Assembly (NCBI RefSeq): GCF_004798865.1
Contig: NW_025335641.1
Span: forward strand, 7,598,479-7,662,478
Reading direction: 5' to 3'
Length of the DNA stretch: 64,000 bases
DNA from: Varanus komodoensis
Lineage: Eukaryota; Chordata; Lepidosauria; Squamata; Varanidae
In this document: one piece after another, positions 36,746 to 50,649 of the stretch
Layout: every line of letters begins with the position of its first letter
How positions within the stretch are numbered: position 1 is the stretch's first letter
Translations under genes and position numbers: made by a program
The notes under the pieces: generated by a model
The model's input: the letters and a program-made list of their open reading frames with translations, nothing else
The model's database searches: none
What the model was told of the DNA's origin: nothing

Positions 36746-37409
36746 GAAAAGCGAGTCAATTGCTTACCAGCAGCTGTGAGCTCACGCATGCTGCCTTCTT
36801 AGCAACCCTTATTGAAGGGATTGAAGCAAACTTCCAAGCAAACGTGCACAGAAGTGGGGCTGGTAGCCTCAAATTTGCCTGCAGCACTATGGCATCGCCT
36901 CTTACTGTAACATATATTAAGAAACAAAGCCAAGCAAACGACAGCACTTCAAGGCACCTTAATTCTTACACTGCCAGGCATTTCAGCCATTTCCTCAATA
37001 TTATTTAAAGGTTTCCTTGCCATAATCTGAAAGACAAACTAAACGGCATCACTTAAATGTCCATATGAAGATTAATATGGGTGAAATGTTCCATTAACAT
37101 ATGTATGCTCTTAGAAAATCCAGTTTTATTTTATTGGTTCAGAATGTTAACTTTTTTAACAAGCATCTTCTGCAGAGAACAGCTTGTTGTCTTAGCATGT
37201 GACTCCAGGGAATGCAGCATTTAGAAGCAAAATGATGAGCTATGAACTGTTTTCCACTTAACTAATAAAATCTGGATATGAGATGATGAGCACATCAGGA
37301 AGTGGCTACTCATCAAGGCAGCTGCACATTGCTTTTAAGCATGGCATACTGAAGCATAAAAATAACTGTTAATACAATGATTTCATTGGTCCATGGACTT
37401 GGGAGTCTA

Positions 37410-37520
37410 GAGCAGGCGTGTGCAGAAAGTCTTCTGCCGAATGTTTTACTCTTCAACTCCCAGAAGCCCCTGTCAGCATGGCTATGTCAGGAATGCTGGG
37501 AATTGAAATCAGAAACATGT
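37410..37520. mobile_element. Palindromic MITE (family A)
   Basis: CTCTTCAACTCCCAGAAGCC and GGAATGCTGGGAATTGAAAT form the two inner arms of the palindrome. An apparent 173-codon frame through this region is not a gene. Confidence 0.6.
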
Positions 37521-40500
37521 GATCTGCTTTTGGATACTCATGCACGACTATTGCATGCTTTTCATTTATATGCTGCTTGTGAGAATCATACAATCAGTAG
37601 GTCAGGCTGCAAGCCTTCTAGTTTAAAATCAGTGCTCAGGAACAGTACTTCCCCTGCATCCAACCTTCCTGGAATGGTTGCCACACAGAATTCGCTAAGA
37701 AAACCCCTGCATGTTGCAGAGAATTCTGCAAACGTTCTAGGTAAGGCACAACCTCAAGTCATGCTGAGCTTGGGCAAGGCTCTCCCATGTGGGCCTCAGC
37801 ACTGCACATCATGGGGGAAATTTTGGGAAGTGCTGGGGAGTCCTCCGAATGCAGCCTGGTCTGTGGTGGGTGAGATCTACACTAAGGATTTTCACTGATG
37901 CTGCAGTGTGCAACTCACGTGACACCCCAGACTGACCCTCTCATGCTAGTTCTGCTATTTCATCTCACGTCCAGTTTTTACGCTACAATTTTCTGAGGTT
38001 CATATTCCAGTGTGTGCTAAATTTGCAGTATTGTTTCAGGGCAAGAAGGAGTAGCTTCCGTAGGTTGCGGGAAGTGCTTCAAGAAATACCTTATGAGGGC
38101 TTTGGGGCGGGGACAGTATTTGCTAATGTGGAGGTGTGGATTGGTGACCAGTACACATGGCTGGGTGAGGAAGGCTTCTCCTGGATGAGCGCAGCACAGG
38201 GAGCCTCAACAAAACAGCAGCAGCTCTGAGAAGGAGCTAAGCTGGATCACTCTTCAGTCACTTTCCTGCCTGCCCTGCCATTTCTCCCCACCAGCTTCTC
38301 TTTCTCTCCGCATGTGAATTGAAAAGTGAATGCATCTCTTCTGTCCTTGGAAAAAATAACATCCAGAATGTCTTCTCAAGTGTCCTCTTTGACCTCTTGC
38401 CACAAGGAACAACTATCTGAAAATGCACTGATACACAAGTCCACTCAGAGGTAATTCGCATCAATTTCAAAGGGACCTACTTAGAAGTAAAGCACATTGT
38501 TTTTGAAGGTGGTCAGTGTTGGGAAAGTCAGCACAGGAGAGGGGCTGCACTTGACTTCATGGACTGATTTTGGGTGCGGAGGAATTGGGGGTGCTTGTCC
38601 CACTGACTTCATCCCAGGGAAGTGGGGGGATAGCAGCGAGCAGCACCACAGCCTCCCCTACTTCTCATTCCCTTCTTCTCTAGGGTTTTTCATGAGGGTG
38701 CAATTATTTTAGCCCCACCTTTAAAAATATCTCTGCTTCTTTGCACCTGCCAACCTGCCCATGGCTTAGTCAGTCTTTAAAACTTGAAACAAATGAAACT
38801 TCACAGGCCATATCCCTGCCTGCATCACTTTTCCAACTCCTCCACAATTCACACAACTGCATTTGTGTGAGAAACAACCCCTTGTTGTCAGCACAATGGA
38901 AACTGCACTTTGTTCAACAGCAGATGCCCCGGTAGTGGTACACGTGCCTTGCACAGATACTGCAAAAGCACTCTCTGGTAGACAGCATGGGCTCTGTTCC
39001 CCCGGGGAAGCAGCCATTTCAGAAGCTCGGGCACTGCGTGGGTCAGCAGCACTGCCGAGAGGACCTTGGAAGGATCAGTGACCAAGTCTTTGAAGGCCTG
39101 CCAGGTTTTGAACTGGGGCCTTAAAGTAGTTTGAGCTGCAGCAATTAGCATTTAGATGATGGAAGCTTTTTCTTTACCATGTAGACCTTTGCCTGCTGAT
39201 CTCTGCATTTTTGCTACAGATCCAGCAATAGGCCGGACTTGTTCCCCTGCCCCCACCCACATCCCGCAGCTGCCAATCTAATCCAAAGCTTGGGATCCAA
39301 GCTAGAGGCAAACGCTTTCCTCCACAAAGGAGCTATGCTGCTCTGGTGTGAGCAAGGCAAGGAAAGGCTGATTTACATCTTGTTCACTGAGGTGGTATAA
39401 ACGTGGTCCTGATCCCTAATGCTCGCAATATGCAATAGAGGTGACATATGAGCCATGGCAGCCAGCAGAAATATTTAGCACCTTTTGTCATCGTAAAGGG
39501 GTGAGGGGGTTCCTCTCCAGTACAGGAGGAACATCTGGTTCTGCTTAGGTTCCCTAGCATTTAACCTGTCAGCCTGGTTTTAAAACCTCCCAGCCATCTC
39601 CAGTCCAGGCAATGAAAAAGCAAGCAAAGAAAATGAAAGGCAACCCTGCCAGCCAGCCCAGGCGCCGCCTCCTAATAGATCACCAGTGGCAGAGCATCAC
39701 TCTGTAAGGAGAGCCTTCTCTAGGGTACCGTGGTGTGGATTTGCCTTTCTTGCCCCTGGTTGTACTGTACTCTTCCTGTTTCAAGGAGAAGTTCCATTTT
39801 GAAGCTAGTATATCGAGATGGGGAGTGTATGGGGAGTGAAGTGTTATTACCTTGTCTGTACAGCAGGGGGCACTTTCACTGAGTAGAATCTGGGTGAAGT
39901 TGAGTTTGTTATTGTTACATTCTTGTTGGAGAAAGGCAATTACATTCTCATCCAGACTCTTGATTGGTGTCAGCTACACTTTCCAAGGCACCTGAGACAA
40001 GTCCAAACACTTAGATGGCTGAGATTGGCTATCCAGGTGTGTTGCAGGGTGTAATCAATTTGGAGGTGGCATTCACCTTCAGGTGCCTTCTGCCCTCCAT
40101 AGGACATCCATCATCCTCTGAGTTCAGAGGGCTACAGACAGCCTCACTGGGTTGTTTACAGCCTGTGCCACCTGTTGCTGGAACTGTGCTATCAATTTAT
40201 ATTGTAAAATAGACAAATTAATCAATGATTTAAAAATAAAATAGAGCACTACCCAAGGGGTTTTCTCTCCCCTAAAAGGCCTCCCTCATAGATAAATGCC
40301 CAAAGAACTCATTATGTATTCTTTGCATGATTATATTACATCTTTCAGGCTTTTATGGCCATCTACGAAGTGCTGCTTTTTCAATGTATTTCGAAGTGAT
40401 TAGAAAAGTACGCCAATGCCCAAAATGAGAGGTGTGCAAAAGACAGCTCCCTCTCCAACTGATTTAAGCAGAGTAAGCCAAACTCTTCCGTGCAGGCTGC

Positions 40501-41224
40501 AGAGTTTTCCCTTTCGGTTTCCAGTAAATGAGAAAATCCATGAAAGAATAATTTAAGCTCTGACCTTTTTAGGTAGGTGGGTGATGTCATTTGATTTTTG
40601 TATGTGTGCACGCAATCCAATCCATGTAAATGCACATAAGTTCAGAAGGTCTGCTCTAAAGTTAAGGCACTGGGGATAAGGAACAAAAACAAAGGCAGCA
40701 AGCAGACGTCAGTCCTCATAAATTTTGGCCTTACTATTACAAAATGACTTATTATAGTGCTTTATCAGAAGAACATTGGCCTCGTACGTTGCCTTGCTCT
40801 CGGCCATGCTGCTATATATTTAAACTTTGTTTAGAGTAAGAAAATATCTGGTCTGTATTCTACTCACAACTGACATTTAGTCCTAGTCTTTCTTATCCAA
40901 AATACTTGCTTCATTCACAAGAATCTGGCAGGAACCAACACTGTTAAATTATGTTCTCTTAGCAATATTCTAAGATTTCAATTTATAACATTTTAAAAAA
41001 ATAAACCTATCACAACTGAATGCTTGTGAACAATTTCTGTCCCTAAGAAAAATGAACTGTATGACACAATCTTTTTTTTAACTCCCCCTCCCTGCAAAAA
41101 ATAAATGTTCAAGATAATGGAAAGCCAGGTTTGTTCTAACTCGGAGTTGAGGAAGAAAATTCTGTACTAATAAGGTAAAATGGATATCACTTGCTTGGTT
41201 ACATAAATGTCTATTACCCCTCTG

Positions 41225-41345
41225 TGAGCAGATATACCGGGGTGACAAACCAGTGGCTTGCCAGATGATAGTGGAGTCTCAGAAGCATTGTCAAATGGTC
41301 AAGAATGATGGGAACTGTCATCCAACATCTGAAGGGTCAAAGGAT
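41225..41345. mobile_element. Palindromic MITE (family A)
   Basis: TGCCAGATGATAGTGGAGTC at the left corresponds to GAACTGTCATCCAACATCTG at the right in inverted orientation, around AAGAATGATGG. Confidence 0.6.
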
Positions 41346-44300
41346 TTCTCATTTGAAACAGAGGACTGTGTCTGATTTGCAAAAGAACATTACGATTCTT
41401 AAAGGTACTGGCATTAAAGCATATTTCTAAGCACACTGGAATAAACATTTTAAACACAGACCCTAAACATATTTATGGAAGAGGGTTTGGATTCAGACTT
41501 AGCTAACCTAAGTCTCACTGATTTCAATGTCCACTCTAAATAAATAAGAAGCATTTGTATTGTGTTTTACTCTGAGTCTCCAGCCAACCCATTATCCTAT
41601 TGAAATCACCAAGGCTTCGGATGACTTTGAATATGATAATGCCATGCAGTTAGTGGGCTGTGGTTTTACTTCTAAACGTGGCAGGTAGCACAGGATTGGC
41701 ACATCCAAAAGGCAATTGCATGGACTACACTTCTGGCATAATGAGAAAAGTGTGTTTATCAAATTTTTGTTGCAATTTATTGCTGGGGTTAGCTCTATTG
41801 ATGGTGACACATTATGGTAACCGAGGTTGATTCCTGGGATGAAGCTGGCCTTGAGGTCTGAGAGATTTGACAATTGAAGTGAAGTAGTTATGGTAGGGTG
41901 GAGTTCTAAGAGGAGTACTGGGCCGGAAGTGGAGGGAAAAGGGGGTGGATATGTTGGCCTGGGCAGGTTTATCTAACTTGGAAGAACATGAACTGTTACT
42001 GTTATTTTATTAGAAAATAATTGATATGTTATCTTGTTTGGCTTGGTAGAGGCCAATTCCCATGTGAACCAGAACTGGCATGTGGAAACAGCTGCAGCAC
42101 AATTGATGTATGGACGAATAGGTCACATGGAGTCTACTGGCTAATAATTCCAGCATTAGTCCTCCCACAAGGTGAGGGATCCTATGATGTGGTAGAATCA
42201 GGTTTGTTATACACACTTTGCAAGCTTTGCAGACAGAATGATTTTGTCATGCCAGCCGCTCAAGAAAGTGGCCAGGTGTTTTGAGGGGATGCCCCTCTTG
42301 TTCATTGAAATTGCAAATTCTGCATCTCTTTGGCTGTCCAACTGGCTTTCTTTGCATGCCTTTGCATGCATGGAGCTATCCTCTGTGGGCAGGGGAGATC
42401 AATGGACCGCTCCTACAACTATAGAGTTCATATACCTGCTGAAATAGTTGGAGTGTGATTAACAGATAAATGTAGAGAAAGAAAACCATTCCTAAGTTCT
42501 CATGGTAGCAAAAGAAATTAACTACCGTCTTCTGACCATACTGACTTGGACCATTAAGTCCCAGAAATTTTAGGGAGAAAGTGTCATTAAATATTCTTAG
42601 GATTACACTCAAACGAACAGCATAACACTTTCCTAAAATAACATGGCAATTAGGTGCAACTTGTGTTTTAATTTTAGATTTAGGAATATGAGCTGAACAA
42701 ATACAAATACAAGTATCAAAATGTATATCCTTTTAAATTTCTTTTTCACTTTATTTCAGTGTGGGGCAAATATTATATATAAGGACTTAAAAGCATATTC
42801 TTAGAAACAGTTATGATTCAGACCTTCCAACTCTCCTGCTTTATACAGAAGACTTGCTAGATGTTGAAATTTTAAAATCTTGATTGCTGTACAACACATT
42901 TTTAGGGCGTATGTAATATCTTTTCTCATTCCTGATCAGTTATTCTGATCAGCTGTTCCAATCAGTGTCAGATTAATTCTGTTTGTTTACAATTACTATC
43001 GGTAACAAACTGTCCAGAGCTGAGTGCTTGCAGTTGCTTCTTTTCAAGTTTTACATGGCTTCAACTTGTCTGCGAAGTAAAATAACTCTGCTTTAAGGTA
43101 TTCCAGGTCTGAGAACAGAACTTTCTGGCGACTCAGATTTAGCACACTTCCTAAAATTAGTTCAATAACCAGAAATCTAAGACTCTAAAATACACATTTA
43201 TAAAGAGAAAGGAATCTATCTTCTCCTTGCATTCAGGAACGGTTTGGTGCAGGGCCCCCAAGGTGATCTGAGGGGGCACAGTGACCCACAGCGTCTGTTC
43301 ATCTGCTATATAGGAAGTGTGAACAAAGGCACTTATGCCTTCTTCCTCATTCTAATATATTATATAATGTTCAAAACCATTATATTTGAACAAAATGCAT
43401 GGTTTTATAACCCTCTTGCAATACAATAGAGCTCAAAGTGGGTTTGTTTGTAGTTCAGGGAAAAAAAGTCACATTCAGTTACTAACTGATATACCTTTAT
43501 TAAGCACAGAGAGTCAAGGTAACATGACAAAGGTATTATCAAAACTGTACAACTTCTCATCTACACAAAGATCTTGGAAATACACATAATACGGAGACAA
43601 AGACACATGGGGTGTTCAAACTGGCCACAGGGATTAGGCAGGCATATTTCTCTCACTCCGTTAAACAAATAAAGGTAATTAGGCTCATTTTTTAAAAAGT
43701 TGAAAGAAATTTGTTTGGGAAATGGCAGATGCCAGACAGTGATTCAGTTGCTTTGTGAACACCCCAGGTTTGACAAACAAAACCCAACGAGCCTCATTAA
43801 AAATACTCTACTCACACAGAGTGCAAGCCAGCAGGTGTGGATGCTGTGAACCAGCCATCATTTATTCTGATGGTGGACACGCCATAGCAATACCTGTTGG
43901 ACTGCACTTACAATCAGCATTAGGATCTTTTTTCGAAGCATGAGGTAGATATAGATCATAGAAAACACAAGGACGCACTTACACAATCATGACACTTGAG
44001 GAGAGGGAGAACATAAAATTGTCTTTCAAAGTGATATGCAGAACTCTGTGTGAACTCTACACAATGCATGGCATTTTGACATTTTGTGACAGTAAAGTAA
44101 CAGCTGCCAGATGCAAAATATTTGAAAAGGCATGAGCTATTCATTAGATAATATATGAACATGACAGGCAAAGTTCAGTGAAGTTGATTCATTTTGGAAT
44201 AATGCTTTACAGTAAGAAATATTTTTTCTGAAACATCAATTCTGCCTTCCGAATTTTATCAGTTCCACCACAAGAAACCACCTCATGTAGGCAAGCATTA

Positions 44301-45467
44301 AATATATGTAAACTGATAAGGCAAAGAAGGAATCTGAAGTGCTAATGGGGATAGCATAAAACAAACCATCCAGATATCTGTATCTGCAAATATATCTGGA
44401 TCATGTAGGTGCTATGATCTTTTTTACTTAAAGATCATAAGTAATCATCTTTACTTAAAGATCATTTTTTACTTTTTTAAATATGAGAAGGAGTAATTAA
44501 AAGGGATGGAGAAATAGATGTAATTAATTCTATCATTCTTTGCTGTGAAAGTTTGTTGGTGAGATATCCTTTTAGTTCTTGAAATGCTCTCCCTGAAAAA
44601 ATTGTCAACACAAACAATGGCATGTTAAAGCCGGTGAATGACAGACAAACATACTGGGGCTGGGCGATGTTCACCGAGTGTCTCTTCAAAGACTCAAATG
44701 TGAAATTGCTCTCCTTAAACAAAGCTTATTAAAATCAACTTCCAAACCCGGAGGATCAGGAGACCACAAATATTAGCAGTAGTTTTTTGAAGAAGAAAAT
44801 GGGGAAGGTGATTATATAGAAATCATGCCATCTAAGACTTGTCCAAGGCGATTTGGGTGAAAAATTATTAAAGGTAAAATTGCTGAATGCACCAAAGCCC
44901 AAGCAGTGTTAAGAGTCAGCATGATACCTACAAACAGGAAGTCTTGCCTCACAGAACTTTTAGAATGCATTGAGTGTTTCAACTAGCTTATGGTCAAGTA
45001 TGATCCTGCAGCCATTATATTCATGCATTTTCAAAGAGCTTTTGACACAATCCCTTTGAAATGCCAAACCAGGAGCAGAAGACATTCCTGCTGGACAATG
45101 CCCAGCCTCCAGGCTGGCTACTTGCACAGTTTTATGGTTTGTTAACTAGGCAAGACAAAATTCATGACAAAACAAAACCTAACACTGATACACACCATGA
45201 AATGAAATAGTATAGCATAAAATACTTGCAGTGAATAATACATGACATAAAAATGTAGAGTTTACATTTGTAACAGAAACACAGACATCAATGACTCTGG
45301 AAAAAGGCACTGTTCAGTCATGCAGCAAAGTCGCGTACAACGAAATTCCCTTTTTTGCAGTGTGTCTGTCTAGCTCAGTCCAGCAGTATCACCGAACTCA
45401 GAACTTTTACAGCAATACTCTTGGCCTTTACAGTCTATTACTTTGATCCAGGGATGGGCACAGAAGC

Positions 45468-45488
45468 TTTTTTTTTTTTTTTTTTTTG
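45468..45488. repeat. Poly-T tract
   Basis: A run of about 20 T; no SINE or LINE body is recognisable upstream or downstream. Confidence 0.85.
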
Positions 45489-46174
45489 GCATGCATGGAA
45501 TTCTCTCACCAAGAGCTTCCCATTCTAGAAATGGAATGAAGCCACACGTGGAATGGCCTCAGCCCACATCATCAAGAGATCTGTGTACGCATCCAAGTAT
45601 ATGCACATCCCTGGATGAAGGTACATGAACAAAGACATGTGCATGATCCTTCTAAACTTAATGGACAACAATTATTTTTAGGGTTATTATTTGCATTTGG
45701 AATTTGCTGAACTGTCTAATTAACTAGTAAGAATTTTTCATTAACTCAAGGTGTTAATAAAGTAGATATAATATAGTCACTATATAATAAAGTGAGATTC
45801 TGAAATATTCTCAGTTAAGTGCATCAAGGTCAATCAATTATATTTTAATCTTGAATATAAGTCTTAAAAAGCCACTTGCCTACTTGTAAATATTGCTTTT
45901 TTATTTTGTACATCTGGAAATATATATCTAGTTCTTTAGAGTAAATTTTGATAGAAATATTGATAATGTAGCCTCTCTCTTTCAAAAATATACATTTAAT
46001 TATTTTATGCAGTTTTAATCTTTTATCCCAACAACCAAATTTATAATACTTCCTGTATTACTCTACTTTTCTTTTTAATCTGAGGGGGAAAGGGTTAAAC
46101 TGGGAAAAGGATGCACAAAACAGAAAAATTCACAGTTACTGAAATTAAACATCTGATATAAAGCCACTTATATT

Positions 46175-46175
<1 letters not shown>

Positions 46176-46205
<30 letters not shown>

Positions 46206-46207
46206 CT
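46176..46207. repeat. TA dinucleotide microsatellite
   Basis: About 14 uninterrupted TA units, then TATCTTTATATATCC. Confidence 0.9.
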
Positions 46208-46713
46208 TTATATATCCACATTTAATGTAATAAAATATAACTATCATCAACTTAAGGACTCTAGTCTTCTTTGAAGACATTTAAAAAGTTTCCGTACATA
46301 TATGATTATATAATACATTCAGCTGAAGGTTAGGCAAAGCACATTAACTTTAAATATACAGGCAGCATATTGGCTGTCCAGATACCACCCACTGATCCAG
46401 TCCTGCAAACACTTGAGAAAGGCAGTAATTTATTTCTATTAATTCCAATTTCATTCTGATACATTCCAAATCTGCCAAGACCTCAATTTTGCTCCCTTTG
46501 CCAGCATAAATTGCTATGAAATGGGATAAAGGATAACAAGGTTGAAGGTTAGCAGAGGAACTGACACTGTGCACCCAGTTCCAGGGATGCAGGCTTTTGT
46601 TTGGACTAACATCTGGAGCTGTGCATTGATGTAAAGTAATTACAAGACATCATGTCATCTCCATGAAATGAAATATATTGCTTATGTATCTGCTATTAAA
46701 AGATGGGAACAGA

Positions 46714-46925
46714 AAGTCAGGTTGCTTACCTGAAACTGTCGTTCTTCGAGTGGTCATCTGTGCAGTCACACATAATGGGTACTGTGCTTGCGCAGTGCCT
46801 GTTGTCGGTCAGAATATCAAAGCTACAACGGTTTTTGGCGGGAACTCCACACCCCTCCCCACTGGTGCTATATAGGGCGGAGCACCTGCCATTTTCCTCA
46901 GTCTCTGGAGACTGGCAGATCGCCC
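46714..46925 (-). repeat. DIRS left inverted terminal repeat (3' end of the element)
   Basis: From 46766 the sequence TCACACATAATGGGTACTG, continuing to CTCAGTCT at about 46903, is the reverse complement of 52236-52374. The outermost ~50 bp (46714-46765) are not shared with the right end but are complementary to the first half of the internal region at 47016-47070. A TATATA box-like stretch followed by GGGCGGAG sits inside. Confidence 0.9.
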
Positions 46926-47015
46926 CCTAGTGGAGCGTGTCATCTAGAAGACGAGTCAATAGAGAGAGACTACCATCCCGTCCCTCGACACCGAGTGGGG
47001 CTGGAGGGCGGGTTG

Positions 47016-47110
47016 TGTGACTGCACAGATGACCACTTGAAGAACGACAGTTACAGGTAAGCAACCTGACTTTCTTCTTCGTGGTCTCTGTGCATCACAC
47101 ATAATGGGTA
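47016..47110 (-). repeat. DIRS internal complementary region
   Basis: The first half (about 47016-47070) is the reverse complement of the left outer end (46714-46770). The second half (about 47071-47110) is the reverse complement of the right outer end. The two halves meet at CCTGACTTTCTTC, so the element's two termini are represented head to tail here. In the DIRS model this region templates completion of the ends and formation of the circular intermediate. Confidence 0.88.
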
Positions 47111-47111
47111 A

Positions 47112-48423
47112 TTAGCAAGTTTCACTCACCGGAGGTGGGTCATTGTCGTCAGTGAAGGATGGATGAAAGGACAGCCTGTCCGAAGGAGCAATCCTGTTGG
47201 GCTCAAACGTCCAACCTGTAGTGCCTGGTGAAGGTACAGGGAGTTGTCCATGTAGCAGCTTTACAAATGTCCAGCAATGGGGCGCCCGATGAAAAGGCCG
47301 AGGGGGCACCATGGGTCTAGTAGAATGACCCCTAGGGGCAACCAGAAGGTCTATCTTGGCCAGCTGGTATGCAAGTTCAATAGTCTGGACTATCCATTTC
47401 GATAGCCTCTGGGCAGAGAGAGGAGCACCCTTGTCAGATTCGGAGTTTTTGACAAATAGGTGTTTAGTTTTTCTGAAGCTCTCACTGCGTGACCAATAGA
47501 AGGCTAGGCACTGATGCACATCAAGGGAATGGAGAGATTTTTCTATTGGGGTGGACGGGGAAGGGAAGAATGCTGGAAGCACAATGTCCTGGTTAATGTG
47601 AAATGCTGTGGCCACCTTAGGAAGAAACACCAGATCTGTATGCAGAACTACTTTTTCCTTGTGGAAGTTAAGGTATGGTGGGTCCACACGGAGGGCGGAG
47701 AGTTCTCTTGCCCTTCTTGCCGAGGTTATGGCAACCAAGAAGGCCACCTTCCAAGATAGTAATCTTAATTCTGTCGTTGCAAGAGGTTCGAAAGGAGCTT
47801 TGGTGAGTGCAAGGAGAACTACTGATAAACTCCAAGTCGGTATTGACGGTTGGGTCGGAGGATGGAGATTTTGTAGCCCCTTGAGGAAGCGCCAAATGAG
47901 CATGTGAGAAAACACAGATGAACCAGAGGGCCACGAAGTGGGATATAGCTGCGATGTAAACCTTAATGGAGGTAGGTTTAAGTCCAGACTGGTGCAAGGA
48001 GAGCAAGAAAGAAAGGATGGTATCGATGGAAGCCAATTCATGAGCAAAATGGTTGGCTTCCATAAAGGTGATAAAACGCTTCCACTTTGCCTCATACGAT
48101 CGATGAGTGGATGGTTGAAGAGCAGACTGTAGTATAAACTCAATTTCTTGTTGAGATGATGCAGCTTCAGAGGAGACCTGAGTGAGGCCCTTCAGTACCG
48201 ACTGAGACTCTGTTGTCGAGACCGAAGTATCTTGTTGGAGACTTCGCAGGTTAACAGAGGCAGTTAGTGCAGGAGCCACGCGGTAAGGTTGAGGGTGTTG
48301 AGGTCGGGATGAAGAATCGTCCCTCTCCCTTGTGTAATCAGATGAGGGACCCGTGGCAGATGGAAGAACGTGTGTCGTGACAGTTTGAGAACGGTCGAGA
48401 ACCAGGGTTGACGGGGCCACCAT
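47112..48423 (-). pseudogene. DIRS tyrosine recombinase region
   Basis: Two overlapping minus-strand frames cover an N-terminal core-binding part (STHRSYEAKWKRFITFM) and a catalytic part with an ITSARRARELSALR arginine box and a GHSTR (HxxR-type) box. This enzyme replaces an integrase in DIRS elements and recombines a circular intermediate into the target. It lies at the 3' end, next to the internal complementary region, as expected. Confidence 0.82.
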
Positions 48424-49135
48424 GGTGTAATGAGGATGACCCGTGCTCGGTCCGGGCAGCCTTCTCCAGGGTGCGGGTAATCAACGGGATTGGAGGGAAG
48501 GTGTACAGGAATAAATCCGACCAACTCACCATCAAGGTGTCCCCTTGTGAGTTCGGCCCTGATCCCACCCTGGAGCAATAGGTCGTGCACTTCGAATTGG
48601 AAGCTGTCGCAAACAGGTCCAATGTCGGGGTGCCCCACCGGCTGAACAAGTCTTTGCAAACTTGGTTGTCCAATTCCCACTTGTGGGTTGACGACAACTT
48701 CCTGCTCAGGGTGTCTGCCTCTTGGTTGTCTACTCCTGCCAGATGGATTGCCATGAGCGAAATCCCTCTGGGGACACACCAGTCCCAAATCTGTAGGGAC
48801 AGTTGAGCCAATGGTACCGACTTTGTACCACCCTGTTTGTTCAGGTAAAAAATTTTAACTGTGTTGTCAGAAGCCACCTGTACCGACCGGTTCTGCAGCA
48901 TGGGCTCGAAGGAGAGTAGTGCCTTGAAAACTGCCAGCAACTTGAGAAAGTTGATGTGATTGGGCCTCTCGTGTGTTTGCCAGGTACCCTGTGTCTGTAG
49001 GTTGGAACAATGTGCTCCCCAACCCGTGAGAGACGCATCGGTATGGAGTGAAATGGAGGGTTGTAGCTGGTGAAATGGAACGCCGACGAGGAGATTGTCG
49101 GGGTTCATCCACCAAGTCAAAGTCTGGCAAACCAA
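48338..49135 (-). pseudogene. DIRS RNase H and downstream region
   Basis: A frame carries an RNase H-like core: HTDASLTGWGAH at the start, an NHINFLKLLAVF helix and SDNTVKIFYLNKQGG, then HLAGVDNQEADTLSR. This wording is characteristic of DIRS RNase H. The following LDLFATASNSKCTTYCSR segment resembles the conserved stretch between RNase H and the recombinase in vertebrate DIRS elements. Confidence 0.85.
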
Positions 49136-49499
49136 GGCGGGGGGAAGGAGAAGTCACCTCGGGGAATTGTGGAGGGGCTGGAACACAGTGTTGAACCACA
49201 GCTTAAGTGGTCGCATTCGTAGTCTGGCATTTGGAACAACTATGATTGTTGAAGCCATATGGCCCAGAAGCTTTTGGATAACCAGTGCTTGAACTTGTCC
49301 GCCTTCCTGAACCTGCCCGACTATGGAACAGAGTCTTTCCATTCAGGTCCGTGGTAAGAATGCTCGTGCCCGGACTGAACTGGTTTGTGACCTGATGAGC
49401 TCGATGACCTGCGAAGGAATGAGACAGGAAATTTCCAGTATTAATGAGAAGCCCCAAGTTCTCTAGGAGGGTGCACGTAGTGTCAATGTCTATAACAAG

Positions 49500-50225
49500 T
49501 CGGTCCCAGGAAGAAGAGACGATGAGTCAATCGTCTAAATATGGATAAATTTGAACACCTTGTTGATGAAGGTGAGCACATACCGGAGCCATGCACTTGA
49601 TAAATATCCTGGGGGCTGTAGCAAGTCCGAAGGGAAGAACATTATATTCAAAAATGTCAGGGCCAACAGTAAAGCGGAGAAACCTCCTATAAAATGGGTG
49701 GATACCGATATGAAAATAGGCATCCCTCAAATCAATGGACACGAACCAATCATCTCTCTCTAGCAGGGGGAGGATATTTTGTAAGGTGGTCAAACGGAAC
49801 TTCTTAGTCGTAATAAAGGCATTAATGCCCCTTAGATCAAGTATGGGGCATAAGCCACCATCCCTCTTAGGTACCGTAAAATATCTGGAGTAGAAACTGC
49901 AGAGTCCATCGGAATGGGAGATTCAGTGGATTGCTCCCTTATGGAGTAGCTGAGATACTTCGTCTCTAAGAATTTCCGATGGGGCGGTATATAATACCGG
50001 ACCCGAAGGGGGTATGACATCAAACTTGTTGCCTCTTATCAAACGTTGCCTCTTATCGGTGGGTTGGCGGCGGCGGCCCTGTTGATATTGGGTAGCTGGT
50101 TGCGTGCAGTTTCGTTGTTGCCACTGGGGAAATTGTTGGCGTGGCTGGAAACGGTGGTAAGGTTGATATCTTGGATAGTGAGATTGATGCCACTTACGAT
50201 GGGTCGAGCCTGGGATTTCCATCTT
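49500..50225 (-). pseudogene. DIRS reverse-transcriptase region
   Basis: Minus-strand frames contain the fingers/palm signature of DIRS reverse transcriptases: SIDLRDAYFHIGIHP, then FGLATAPRIF and the YLDD catalytic box. The LPFGLATAPR wording is typical of the DIRS lineage rather than of LINEs. It is broken along with the rest of the element. Confidence 0.85.
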
Positions 50226-50649
50226 CCTAGCGATAGCCCAAGCATTTTAAGTATGCTCGAGCTTGTGGTCTGTCTGGTCGTGGAAGAGGCCCGATCTGTC
50301 GAAAGGCATCCCCTCGATCCGTCGCTTGGTTTCCTCTGGAAAATTACAGGAGCATAGCCAGGCATGCCTTCGGAGAATGACGGAGCCAACTAGAGTGCAT
50401 GAATCGCAATCAACATGACGGCGGGCTGTAGTGAGCTGTTGAATCACGAGCTACATAGCCTCTCTTATGAAAACCTGGGCCAGGTCACGTTGTTGCTCTG
50501 GGATGGACGAGGTGATCAAATCCAACCGCTGCATCAGAAAATACTGATACCTCACCATCGTTGCCTTGTAGTTGGAAATTCTCAAGCCCAGTCCCATAGC
50601 CGCATAAATCTGCTGAGCCATAAGGTCAATTTTTCTGCCTTCCTTGTCC

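Larger units (their letters stand above)
37521..46713. other. Long gene-free stretch between the repeat cluster and the DIRS element
   Basis: Mostly AT-rich with a single family A MITE (41225) and a family B fragment (38445-38495). An 87-codon minus frame at 38888-39151 has no motif I recognise. The 45660-46680 part is strongly AT-rich. No exon is supported. Confidence 0.5.

Noticed and set aside
37377-37898. 173-codon plus-strand frame
   Set aside because: It runs through a family A MITE, has no domain or biased composition I recognise, and its start lies in unrelated sequence. A GTAAGG follows one point in the frame, but no acceptor fits.
38888-39151. 87-codon minus-strand frame that looks protein-like
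   Set aside because: No family recognised, no flanking splice signals judged convincing, and overlapping frames of similar length exist on the other strand.
45890-45910. AATAAA on the minus strand as the distal TGFBR3 poly(A) site
   Set aside because: It lies about 9 kb from the stop codon beyond the DIRS element in AT-rich DNA where the hexamer is expected by chance.
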